Both the position numbers and the translations under genes were made by a program. From the NCBI RefSeq assembly GCF_019710745.1, contig NZ_JAHKJW010000029.1:1-64000 (forward strand): DNA of 64,000 nucleotides, written 5' to 3'. Each line of letters opens with the position of its first letter. Position 1 is the first letter of the stretch. The notes under the pieces were generated by a model. That model had not been told where the DNA came from. It was given only the letters and a program-made list of their open reading frames with translations, and searched no databases. The stretch is from Streptomyces beigongshangae (GTDB taxonomy: Bacteria; Actinomycetota; Actinomycetes; Streptomycetales; Streptomycetaceae). Shown here piece after piece: positions 53,584-61,454 of the stretch.

Positions 53584-55452
53584 CTATCCTCCCCCGTCCC
53601 CCGTCCCGTCCGCATCGGGCACCCCCGTCTTCCCGTGGTCGTCGAACAGGGTGAGGGCGGTGCCCACCAGACCGATGTGGCTGAACGCCTGCGGGAAGTT
53701 GCCGAGCTGGTGCCCGGCCACGTGGTCGTACTCCTCCGCCAGCAGCCCCACGTCGTTGCGGAGCGCGACCAGCCGCTCGAACAGGTCGAGGGCCTCCTCC
53801 TTGCGGCCCGTCAGGTGCAGTGCGTCCGCGAGCCAGAACGAGCAGACCAGGAACGAGCCCTCGCCGCCCGGCAGCCCGTCGACCTCCTCCAGGTCGGAGC
53901 CGTGCGGATCCGTGCCGTGCGGGTCGCCCTTGTCGCGGGCCACGCCGTAGCGGTGCACGAACCCGTCGCGGGCGAGTTCCGCGCGCACCGCGTCCACCGT
54001 GCCGATCACCCGTGGGTCGTCCGGCGGCAGGAAGCCGATGCGGGGGATCAGCAGCAGCGCGGCGTCCAGCTCCCGGGAGCCGTAGGACTGGGTGAAGGTG
54101 TTGCGCTCGGGGTCGTAGCCGCGCTCGCACACCTCGCGGTGCACCTCGTCGCGCATCGCGCGCCACTTCTCCACGTCACCGTCCAGCCCGGGGTTCTCCT
54201 CCAGGGTGCGCACCGTGCGGTCGGCGGCCACCCAGGTCATCAGCTTCGAGTGGACGAAGTGACGGCGTCGGCCGCGCACCTCCCACAGCCCCTCGTCCGG
54301 CTTGCGCCAGGCCGAGTGCAGGAAGTCCATCAGGGCCTGGTGCAGCCGCCACATGTCCGGTTCGGCCGGCAGTCCCGCGTGCTGCGCCAGCGTGAGCGAG
54401 TCGATCACCTCGCCGTACACGTCGAGCTGGAGCTGCTCCACGGCGTCGTTGCCGATCCGCACCGGCGCCGAGCCGCGGAAGCCGGGCAGCCACGGCAGCT
54501 CGTACTCGGGGATCCGCCGCTCGCCCGCCAGGCCGTACATGATCTGGAGGTCCGCGGGATCGCCCGCGACCGCGCGCAGCAGCCAGTTGCGCCAGGCCTC
54601 CGCCTCCTCCTGGTAGCCGCACGCGAGCAGCGCGCCCAGCGTGAGCGTGGAGTCGCGCAGCCAGCAGTAGCGGTAGTCCCAGTTGCGGACGCCGCCGATC
54701 TCCTCGGGGAGCGAGGTCGTGGGGGCGGCGACGATACCGCCGCTCGGCGCGTAGGTGAGGGCCTTGAGGGTGATCAGGGAGCGGACGACCGCGTCGCGGT
54801 GCGGCCCGTCGTAGGTGCAGCGGGCCGCCCAGGCCCGCCAGTCGCCGACGCTGTGCTCCAGCGCCTCGTACGGGTCGACGAGTTCGGGGCGCGGCTCGTG
54901 GGAGGGGTGCCAGGTCAGGACGAAGGCGACCCGTTCGCCCTCGTCGACCGTGAACTCCGCGTACGTCCCGAAGTCCTCGCCCCAGGAGCGCACCTCGGGT
55001 TCGCTGCGCAGCCACGCCGAGTCCGGGCCCGCCACGGCCACCCGGTGGCCGTCCGACCTGCGCACCCACGGGACGACCGAGCCGTAGTCGAAGCGCAGCC
55101 GCAGGGTGCTGCGCAGGGTCACCCGGCCCTTGAGTCCCTCGACGATCCGGACGACGTCGGGGGCGCGGTCGCGCTGCGGCATCAGGTCGGTGACGCGGAC
55201 CGAGCCCTCCTCGGTGTCCCACTCGGTGTCGAGGACGAGCGTGTCGGGGCGGTACGCCCTGCGCGTGCAGGTGTCCGCGCCCTTCGGCGCCATCCGCCAG
55301 TGCCCGTTGTCCTCGTCGCCCAGCAGCTTCGCGAAGCAGGCCGCCGAGTCGAACCGGGGCAGGCAGAGCCAGTCGATCGACCCGTCCCGCCCGACCAGGG
55401 CGGCGGTCTGGTGGTCGCCGATGAGCGCGTAGTCCTCGATGGAAGGGTGCAC
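53584..55452 (-). CDS. Glycoside hydrolase family 15 (glucoamylase/trehalase type)
   Basis: A 622-residue two-domain enzyme without signal peptide, so it acts in the cytosol. The N-terminal beta-sandwich starts SIEDYALIGDHQTAALVGRD (DGSIDWLCLPRFDS next). The (alpha/alpha)6 barrel has NWDYRYCWLRDSTLTLGALL, HSKLMTWVAADRTVRTLEEN and a catalytic Glu in GGEGSFLVCSFWLADALH. Actinobacterial members hydrolyse trehalose or maltose-type substrates; trehalase is likely. I chose the GTG at 55452 where the family N-terminus begins. Confidence 0.9.
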   Translation of the reverse strand: MHPSIEDYALIGDHQTAALVGRDGSIDWLCLPRFDSAACFAKLLGDEDNGHWRMAPKGADTCTRRAYRPDTLVLDTEWDTEEGSVRVTDLMPQRDRAPDVVRIVEGLKGRVTLRSTLRLRFDYGSVVPWVRRSDGHRVAVAGPDSAWLRSEPEVRSWGEDFGTYAEFTVDEGERVAFVLTWHPSHEPRPELVDPYEALEHSVGDWRAWAARCTYDGPHRDAVVRSLITLKALTYAPSGGIVAAPTTSLPEEIGGVRNWDYRYCWLRDSTLTLGALLACGYQEEAEAWRNWLLRAVAGDPADLQIMYGLAGERRIPEYELPWLPGFRGSAPVRIGNDAVEQLQLDVYGEVIDSLTLAQHAGLPAEPDMWRLHQALMDFLHSAWRKPDEGLWEVRGRRRHFVHSKLMTWVAADRTVRTLEENPGLDGDVEKWRAMRDEVHREVCERGYDPERNTFTQSYGSRELDAALLLIPRIGFLPPDDPRVIGTVDAVRAELARDGFVHRYGVARDKGDPHGTDPHGSDLEEVDGLPGGEGSFLVCSFWLADALHLTGRKEEALDLFERLVALRNDVGLLAEEYDHVAGHQLGNFPQAFSHIGLVGTALTLFDDHGKTGVPDADGTGDGGG

Positions 55453-55625
55453 GTCTGCCAGCTTCCCGGGGTACCGGGTGATCAATCCCGGGGCACGGCG
55501 CGTCCGTCGCCACGTCCCGCCCGCGGACCGGGTTCCCGGAAAACGAATTGTGTTTAAGAACGCGAACCCGGTGCACACGTTGGTTCTGACACAGTCTTTA
55601 TACGACCAGGTAGGAGACACACATC

Positions 55626-55895
55626 ATGGGCATCATCGCCTGGATACTCATCGGTCTGCTCGCGGGGATCATCGCCAAGGCGATCATGCCGGGCAAGGAC
55701 CCGGGCGGCATCATCATCACGATGCTCATCGGTATCGCGGGCGGTCTCCTCGGTGGCTGGCTCGGCAAGGTGATCTTCGGCGTCGACTCCATCGACGGCT
55801 TCTTCGAGATCTCCACCTGGGTCGCGGCCATCGTCGGCTCGCTCATCCTGCTCGCCCTGTACCGGGTCATCACCGGCAAGCGCCGCCACGCCTGA
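55626..55895 (+). CDS. GlsB/YeaQ/YmgE family stress membrane protein
   Basis: An 89-residue transglycosylase-associated family protein with three Gly-rich transmembrane helices: GIIAWILIGLLAGIIAKAIM, GIIITMLIGIAGGLLGGWLG and AAIVGSLILLALYRVITGK. The family is linked to general or envelope stress. Its ATG follows AGGAGA. It is divergent from the GH15 gene and has a strong bidirectional terminator after it. Confidence 0.92.
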   Translation: MGIIAWILIGLLAGIIAKAIMPGKDPGGIIITMLIGIAGGLLGGWLGKVIFGVDSIDGFFEISTWVAAIVGSLILLALYRVITGKRRHA

Positions 55896-55925
55896 TCCGG
55901 CATACGCCTGATCGGACGTACGCAC

Positions 55926-55963
55926 AACGGCTCCGCCCTCCCGAACGGGAGGGCGGAGCCGTT
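55926..55963. terminator. Strong bidirectional terminator with T tract
   Basis: Perfect 17-bp arms (55926-55942 and 55947-55963), loop GAAC, with A residues before and GTTT after, so it can work on both strands between glsB and the convergent SURF1 gene. Confidence 0.92.
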
Positions 55964-55996
55964 TCGTGCCGCGCTTCGTCCCGGGCCGGCCCGGCC

Positions 55997-56788
55997 TCAG
56001 ACCGTGGCGGGTTCCGCCTCCGGCGCGGGCTCGGCCGCGGCGGCCTCCCGGCGGTCCCGGTGCTCACGGCGGACCAGGACCACCCACCCCACGGGCACGC
56101 CCGCGGCGAAGAGCCACCACTGGATCGCGTACGCCATGTGGGGGCCGATACCGCTGTGGTCGGGCTCGCCGATCAGCTCGGGCGTGCCGCCCTTCGGCTC
56201 CGGCGAGGTCAGCGCGACATAGCCGCCGAGGACCTGCCTGCCGAGCGCCTTCGCCTGCTGCTCGCTGTTGATCAGCATGACCATGCGGTCGGGGAGGCCG
56301 CTCACGTCCTTGATGCCGCTGCCGGCGGTCGTCTCGTCGGCCATCAGCCGGCCGGTGAGGGTGATCTCCCCCTCCGGCGGCGCGGGGATGCGCGGGAACT
56401 CGGTCTGCGCGCCGGCCGCCGGGATCCAGCCGCGGTTGACCAGCAGGACCCGGCCGTCGTCCAGGACGAACGGCGTCAGCACATGGAAGCCGACCTCGTC
56501 GTCGGAGCTGGTGCGGCGGCGCACCACGACCTCGTCGGCGGTGTCGAAGGAGCCCTTCGCGGTCACCCGGCGGTACAGCTCCTCGCGCGCGACCGTCCGG
56601 CCCGGCGCGGTGAGCGATTCGGCGGGGACCGGTTCCGCGGCCAGCGACTCGGAGATCACCCGGTTCAGCGCGACCTTGTGCTCGTGCCGGTGGAGCTGCC
56701 AGAAGCCCAGTTCGATCATCGTCGGGATGAGCGCGAGCATGATGAGGGTGAGGATCACCCACTGCCGGGACAACAGGAAGCGGTACAC
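55997..56788 (-). CDS. SURF1-family cytochrome oxidase assembly protein
   Basis: A 263-residue membrane protein. One helix near the N-terminus (WVILTLIMLALIPTMIELGF, followed by WQLHRHEHK) and one near the C-terminus (MAYAIQWWLFAAGVPVGWVV) flank a soluble loop with VGFHVLTPFVLDDGRVLLVN and RGWIPA, the SURF1 signature. It helps assemble haem-copper oxidase. I use the GTG at 56788 (MYRFLLSRQW); a TTG at 56803 is possible. Confidence 0.9.
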   Translation of the reverse strand: MYRFLLSRQWVILTLIMLALIPTMIELGFWQLHRHEHKVALNRVISESLAAEPVPAESLTAPGRTVAREELYRRVTAKGSFDTADEVVVRRRTSSDDEVGFHVLTPFVLDDGRVLLVNRGWIPAAGAQTEFPRIPAPPEGEITLTGRLMADETTAGSGIKDVSGLPDRMVMLINSEQQAKALGRQVLGGYVALTSPEPKGGTPELIGEPDHSGIGPHMAYAIQWWLFAAGVPVGWVVLVRREHRDRREAAAAEPAPEAEPATV

Positions 56789-56837
56789 CCCACGACCGTA
56801 CAACCGGGGCGCGGGGTGCGTTCGGTCGGGTACCGGG

Positions 56838-57071
56838 TCAGACCCTGTCGACGATCCCCGCTTTTCCCTCCGCCCGGGCGCAGTGCGCGCCGCAGTACCA
56901 GTGCCCCCCGGCGTCGACGCCCTGCCCGACGATCTGGACCCGGCAGTGCTCGCAGAGGGGTGCCATGCGGTGGATCGCGCAGGCGAAGCAGTCGAAGACG
57001 TGCACCGCGCCCTGCGCGTGCACCTCGAAGGTCATTCCGTAGCTGTTGCCGCACACTTCACATGTCGCCAT
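56838..57071 (-). CDS. Small multi-zinc-ribbon protein
   Basis: A 77-residue Cys-rich protein: CEVCGNSYG at residues 4-12, FDCFACAIH, LCEHCRVQI and WYCGAHC, giving about nine Cys and three His, enough for two or three zinc sites. The pattern resembles zinc-ribbon or metallothionein-like proteins of actinobacteria, and VHVFDCFACAIH is typical of that conserved group. Function is unknown; metal binding is likely. The ATG at 57071 starts just at the first Cys cluster. It is 50 bp from the SURF1 start and on the same strand. Confidence 0.8.
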   Translation of the reverse strand: MATCEVCGNSYGMTFEVHAQGAVHVFDCFACAIHRMAPLCEHCRVQIVGQGVDAGGHWYCGAHCARAEGKAGIVDRV

Positions 57072-57165
57072 GCGCCACAGGGTGGGCCGTCGCGGCGGTC
57101 CGGGCGAGGGGGCCGCGGGCGAGTCGCCCGGCAATCACCCGTCCGTACGGTCACTTCCCGTACGG

Positions 57166-58161
57166 TCATTTCTCCGACGCCGGTTCCACGTTCCCCAGGA
57201 GCTGTCCGAACGCCGCCTCGTCGACGACCGGCGTGCCGAACTGGCGCGCCTTGACCACCTTGGACGTACCCGAGTCCGGGTCGTTCGTGACGAGCAGGCT
57301 GGTCAGCCGGGACAGGCTCGTCGCGACGTGCAGCCCCGCCTCGACCGCACGGTCCTCCAGGAGGTCGCGCTCGGTCGAGGTGTCGCCGGAGAACGCGACC
57401 CGCATGCCCTGCTTGAGCTGCTTGCCCTGCTCGTACCTGCCGGGGTTCGGGAACGGGCAGGCGGGCCGCTTGCGGGAGGGGCGCCAGCTCCCCGAGGGAT
57501 GGCCGCCGGGGGAGTGGCCGCCGGCCGGCCGTCCGGTGCGCGGCACCGCCCGGTCCGTCCACTCCGTCAGCGGCAGGCACTCCAGGAGCGGCAGCCGTAC
57601 GCCGTCGCGCGCGGCGGCCCGCAGACTGGGCCGGAACGCCTCGGCGAGCACGCGCGCGTCGTCCAGCGCGTGGTGCGCGCGCCGCTGCACGACGCCGAAG
57701 TGCGCGGCCAGCGACTCCAGCTTGTGGTTGGCCAGCGGCAGGCGCAGCTCCTTGGACAGCGCGATGGTGCACAGCCGCTGGCGGACCGGCGCCTCGCGCT
57801 CCACGCGCGCGTACTCCCGCGCGATCATCGACCAGTCGAAGACGGCGTTGTGCGCGACGAGTACCCGCCCCTCCAGCCGGGACGCGAACTCCTCGGCGAC
57901 GTCCCGGAACAGGGGCGCCCCTTCGAGGACGTCGCTCGTCAGGCCGTGGATCCACACCGGACCCGGGTCCCGCTCCGGGTTGACCAGCGTGTACCAGTGG
58001 TCCTCGACCTCGCCGCGCGCGTCCAGCCGGTAGACCGCGGCCGACACTATGCGGTCGTCGCGGGCCAGTCCGGTGGTCTCCACGTCGACGACCGCGTACC
58101 CCGGTGGGTACGAGGCCGGCCACGGGACGGCGGACGGTGCGGTCTGACGGTCTTCGAGCAT
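57166..58161 (-). CDS. DEDDh 3'-5' exonuclease with C-terminal BRCT domain
   Basis: A 331-residue protein. Residues about 20-185 are an RNase T/DnaQ-epsilon exonuclease with the four acidic residues in YAVVDVETTGLA, HNAVFDWSMIAREY and HHALDDARVLAEA, the last with the DEDDh His. A Pro/Gly/Arg linker follows. Residues about 250-325 form a BRCT domain (MRVAFSGDTSTERDLLEDRA, LTSLLVTNDPDSGTSKVVKA, QFGTPVVDEAAFGQLL). Similar DnaQ-BRCT proteins serve DNA repair or RNA turnover. The ATG at 58161 keeps the family N-terminus. Confidence 0.9.
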   Translation of the reverse strand: MLEDRQTAPSAVPWPASYPPGYAVVDVETTGLARDDRIVSAAVYRLDARGEVEDHWYTLVNPERDPGPVWIHGLTSDVLEGAPLFRDVAEEFASRLEGRVLVAHNAVFDWSMIAREYARVEREAPVRQRLCTIALSKELRLPLANHKLESLAAHFGVVQRRAHHALDDARVLAEAFRPSLRAAARDGVRLPLLECLPLTEWTDRAVPRTGRPAGGHSPGGHPSGSWRPSRKRPACPFPNPGRYEQGKQLKQGMRVAFSGDTSTERDLLEDRAVEAGLHVATSLSRLTSLLVTNDPDSGTSKVVKARQFGTPVVDEAAFGQLLGNVEPASEK

Positions 58162-58416
58162 GGTCACCGAGGATAAGGGGCGCGACTGACATTTCTCTCC
58201 CCGGATCCGGACCCGGGGACGCCCCGGGGACGCCCCGGAACCGGATTCCGCGCCGCCCCCGCCCGCCCGCACCCCGGTCACCAGCGCCTTCGCCGGACGG
58301 ACGGACCGTCCGCCCGAACCCGTGCGGTTCGTGCCCGCACGGCTATGGACCATTGCCGCGCCCGGTGCGACCGTGCTGCGCGCCTGGAATGCACGCGACG
58401 CGAAGGGCGGTACGGC

Positions 58417-59274
58417 ATGGCACGCGTACGGTACGGGGCGCGGACCGGGGCGGAGACCGCCGCCGCGCGCGCCGCCGCGTCCCGGTTGCCCGACATCTGG
58501 TCCACCGGGGTGGTGGCCGTCTGGGAGAGCGACCCGGACGCGGTCGCGGCGGTCCTGCCGCCTCCCCTGGAGCCCACGGGACGCCCGCTGGTGCGGGCGA
58601 ACATCAGCAGGGTGGACCTGCCCGGACAGCCGCTGGGCGCGGGGTCGTTCGCGGTCGCCGCCGCGCACGACGGGATCGAGGGCTGGTACCCGCTGGTCAT
58701 GCCGATGACCCGGGAGCGGGCCCTCGTCGGCGGCCGCGAGGTCTTCGGCGAGCCCAAGAAGCTCGGCGAGGTGACCGTCGAGCGCGACGGCCCCGCCGTA
58801 CGCGCCGTGCTCGCCCGGCACGGCATCGCGTTCGTGGAGGTGCGCGGCGCCGTGAGCGGGCCGCTGCCGCTGCCCGGACCGGCGCGGAGGACCGACTTCT
58901 ACTTCAAGTTCCTGCCCGCGGTGGACGGTTCGGGCGCGGACGGTTCGGGCTTCGACGCCGGTCCCGTCCTCGTGCACTGCGTGCGCGACGAGAAGGTGCG
59001 CAGGCTGGAGCGGATCACCGGGGAGGTCGTCCTGCGGGAGTCGGTGTACGACCCCGTCGCGGACCTCCCGGTCCGCGCACTCGTCGGCATCACCCTGGGT
59101 GAGAGGACGACGGACCAGAAGGGCACCGTCGTCGCACGGGTGGACGCGCGGGCGCTGCTGCCGTACGTCCACCAGCGGTACGACGACCCCCGCCAGCTCC
59201 TCGACGCGCCCCCTGCGCCCCCGGTGTCCCCTGCGCCCCCGGTGTCCGCTGCGCCCGCCGAGGGAGGTGCCTGA
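58417..59274 (+). CDS. Acetoacetate decarboxylase-fold protein
   Basis: A 285-residue protein of the ADC family. The Schiff-base lysine pair is in REVFGEPKKLGEVTVERD near residue 112, followed by the family strands (VRAVLARHGIAFVEVRGAV) and DFYFKFLPAVDGSGADGSG. N-terminal IWSTGVVAVWESDPDAVAAV and LPPPLEPTGRPLVRANISRV are also typical. ADC-like proteins decarboxylate 2-oxo or 3-oxo acids or act as aldolase-dehydratases; here the partner SDR and amidohydrolases suggest ring-cleavage or keto-acid metabolism. The ATG at 58417 follows GAAGGGCGG. The last 20 residues are a PPAPPVSPA repeat. The stop shares one base with the next start. Confidence 0.85.
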   Translation: MARVRYGARTGAETAAARAAASRLPDIWSTGVVAVWESDPDAVAAVLPPPLEPTGRPLVRANISRVDLPGQPLGAGSFAVAAAHDGIEGWYPLVMPMTRERALVGGREVFGEPKKLGEVTVERDGPAVRAVLARHGIAFVEVRGAVSGPLPLPGPARRTDFYFKFLPAVDGSGADGSGFDAGPVLVHCVRDEKVRRLERITGEVVLRESVYDPVADLPVRALVGITLGERTTDQKGTVVARVDARALLPYVHQRYDDPRQLLDAPPAPPVSPAPPVSAAPAEGGA

Positions 59275-60158
59275 TGGACCTGCGGGAAGGACAGGTCGCC
59301 GTCGTCACCGGTGCGGCGAGCGGCGTCGGGCTGGCCATGGCGCGGCGGTTCGCGGCCGAGGGGCTGAGGGTCGTCCTCGCCGACGTGGAGGAGGCCGCCC
59401 TGGAGGAGGCCGCCGCCGGACTGCGCGGGGACGGGGCCGCGGTGCACGCGCGCGTGGTGGACGTCGGGGAGCGCGAGGAGGTCCTCGCGCTCGCCGAGGA
59501 GACGTACGGGAGGTTCGGCGCCGTGCACGTCCTGTGCAACAACGCCGGAGTCGGTTCGGGCGCCGAGGGCCGGATGTGGGAGCACGACCCGAACGACTGG
59601 AGGTGGGCGTTCGCGGTCAACGTGTGGGGCGTCTTCCACGGCATCCAGGCATTCGTCCCGCGGATGCTGGCCGGCGGCGGACCCGGCCACGTCGTCAACA
59701 CCTCGTCCGCCGACGGCGGCATCGCACCCCTGCCCACGGCGTCCGTGTACGCCGTCACCAAGGCGGCCGTCGTGACGATGACCGAGTCCCTGTACGCGCA
59801 CCTGAGGGCGGACCGCGCGCCCGTGGGGGCCTCCGTGCTCTTCCCCGGGCCGCACATGCTCCGTACGGGACTGTGGGAGTCGCACCGCAACCGGCCCGCG
59901 CGGTACGCCAAGCAGCGGCCCCGCAGGACCCCGTACCGCAGCCTCGGGCAGTGGGAGGCCGCGATGCGGGAGGCGGGGCGCGAGGTGCGGTTCACGCCGG
60001 TCGAGGAGGTCGCCGCCCTCGTCGTGGACGGCATCCGCGCGGACCGCTTCTGGCTGCTGCCCGAGAGCGAGCACGGCGACGCGCAGATCCGCGCGCGCTC
60101 GCAGTCGATGCTCGACCGCGCCGATCCGGCGTACCTGGAGAACTTCATCCTGGACTGA
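59274..60158 (+). CDS. Short-chain dehydrogenase/reductase (classical)
   Basis: A 294-residue SDR. It has VAVVTGAASGVGLAMARRFA, an acidic residue after beta2 (VVLADVEEAAL, suggesting NAD+), CNNAGVGSGAEG (NNAG), catalytic Ser in VVNTSSADGGIAPLP and Tyr/Lys in SVYAVTKAAVVTM. The C-terminus is longer than minimal SDRs and rich in basic residues (NRPARYAKQRPRRTPYR), so the substrate pocket is specific. The ATG shares one base with the ADC stop (TGATG). It is part of the four-gene operon. Confidence 0.92.
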   Translation: MDLREGQVAVVTGAASGVGLAMARRFAAEGLRVVLADVEEAALEEAAAGLRGDGAAVHARVVDVGEREEVLALAEETYGRFGAVHVLCNNAGVGSGAEGRMWEHDPNDWRWAFAVNVWGVFHGIQAFVPRMLAGGGPGHVVNTSSADGGIAPLPTASVYAVTKAAVVTMTESLYAHLRADRAPVGASVLFPGPHMLRTGLWESHRNRPARYAKQRPRRTPYRSLGQWEAAMREAGREVRFTPVEEVAALVVDGIRADRFWLLPESEHGDAQIRARSQSMLDRADPAYLENFILD

Positions 60159-60167
60159 GGAGCCCCT

Positions 60168-61454
60168 GTGGCCACTGCGACGGAGCCCTATCTGATCATC
60201 TCCTCCGACTGTCACGCCGGACTGCCCACCGAGGAGTACCGGCCCTATCTGGAGGCCCGTTTCCACCGGGACTTCGACGAGTTCCTCGCGGGAGGGCGCC
60301 GCCGCCGCGAGGAGATGACCCGTCTCGGCATCCGCAACGAGGTCTTCGCCGACCGGTGGTTCCACGACAACGAGGAGGGCCTGCGCGGCGGCTGGGACAC
60401 CGCGCAGCGCCTCAAGGAACTGGACGGCGACGGCGTGGCCGCCGAGGTGGTCTTCCCGGACGCCGACGCGGTGGACAGCCGCACCGCCGCGCCCTTCGGG
60501 GTGGGCCTCGGACTCTCCGGCGACCACGACCCCGACCTGGGCATGGCGGGCGCGCGGGCCCACAACCGGTGGCTCGCCGAGTTCGTCGGCGAACACCCCG
60601 AACGGCACTGCGGAGTCGCCCTGCTGCCCGTCACGGCACCCGTCGACCGGGTCGTCGCCGAGGTGCGCCGGGCCAGGGAGTCGGGCCTCGGCGCCCTGAT
60701 GATCCCCTCCATGTGGGTCGACAAGGAGCCCTACCACGACCGCCGTTACGACCCGGTGTGGGCCGCGGCGGCCGAGTGCGGCATGCCGGTGCTCACCCAC
60801 TCCGGGGCCGCGCCGCGCCACGAGTACGGGGACCACCTCGGCATCTACGTGAGCGAGGTGACCTGGTGGCCCGCCCGGCCGCTCTGGTTCCTGCTCTGGT
60901 CGGGCGTCTTCGAACGGCACCCCGGACTGCGGTTCGGCGTGGCGGAGTCGGGGTGCTGGTGGCTGCCGAACCTGCTGTGGTTCATGGACCGGCTCTACCT
61001 CGGCGCGCACGGCGGCAAGAAGCTGTCCCCCTTCGCGGAGCTGCGGCGCCCGCCGCACGAGTACCTCGACCGCCAGGTCTTCGTCTGCGCGACCAACACC
61101 AAACGGCGCGAGCTGGCCCAGCGCTACGAGATCGGCGTCGACAACATCCTGTGGGGCAGCGACTTCCCGCACCCCGAGGGCACCTGGCCCGACACGCGCG
61201 GATGGCTGGCACGGACCTTCCACGACATCCCGGTGGCGGAGACCCGCCGCATGCTGGGCCTCGCCGCCGCGGAGGTCTTCGGCTTCGACACCGGCAGGCT
61301 GGCCCCGCTCGCCCGGCGCATCGGCCCGACCCCGGCGGACCTCGGCCAGTGCGCGGACCAGCCGGCGGTGGAGGCGTCCTGGGCGCGCTCGCGCGAGGTG
61401 GGCCGCCACTGGCTGACGGACCACGACTTCCCGGTACTGGGGGTGACCCCGTGA
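60168..61454 (+). CDS. Amidohydrolase-2 family enzyme, first paralogue
   Basis: A 428-residue metal-dependent TIM-barrel protein of the ACMS-decarboxylase-like (amidohydrolase 2) group. Metal ligands are probably in YLIISSDCHAGLPTEEY (DCH near residue 14), TLSHSGAAPRH-like GMPVLTHSGAAPRHEYGD, VAESGCWWLPNLLWFMDR and NILWGSDFPHPEGTWPD (Asp-Pro-His). Members decarboxylate aromatic acids or hydrolyse C-C or C-O bonds. The GTG start is 9 bp after the SDR stop and GAGGAG lies just upstream. It overlaps the next gene by 4 nt. Confidence 0.87.
   Translation: MATATEPYLIISSDCHAGLPTEEYRPYLEARFHRDFDEFLAGGRRRREEMTRLGIRNEVFADRWFHDNEEGLRGGWDTAQRLKELDGDGVAAEVVFPDADAVDSRTAAPFGVGLGLSGDHDPDLGMAGARAHNRWLAEFVGEHPERHCGVALLPVTAPVDRVVAEVRRARESGLGALMIPSMWVDKEPYHDRRYDPVWAAAAECGMPVLTHSGAAPRHEYGDHLGIYVSEVTWWPARPLWFLLWSGVFERHPGLRFGVAESGCWWLPNLLWFMDRLYLGAHGGKKLSPFAELRRPPHEYLDRQVFVCATNTKRRELAQRYEIGVDNILWGSDFPHPEGTWPDTRGWLARTFHDIPVAETRRMLGLAAAEVFGFDTGRLAPLARRIGPTPADLGQCADQPAVEASWARSREVGRHWLTDHDFPVLGVTP

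Noticed and set aside
59099..61450. Long plus-strand frame that would extend the second amidohydrolase to 1199 residues
   Set aside because: The part before 61451 is Arg/Pro/Gly-rich shadow of the ADC, SDR and first amidohydrolase genes; the real start is the GTG overlapping the upstream stop.
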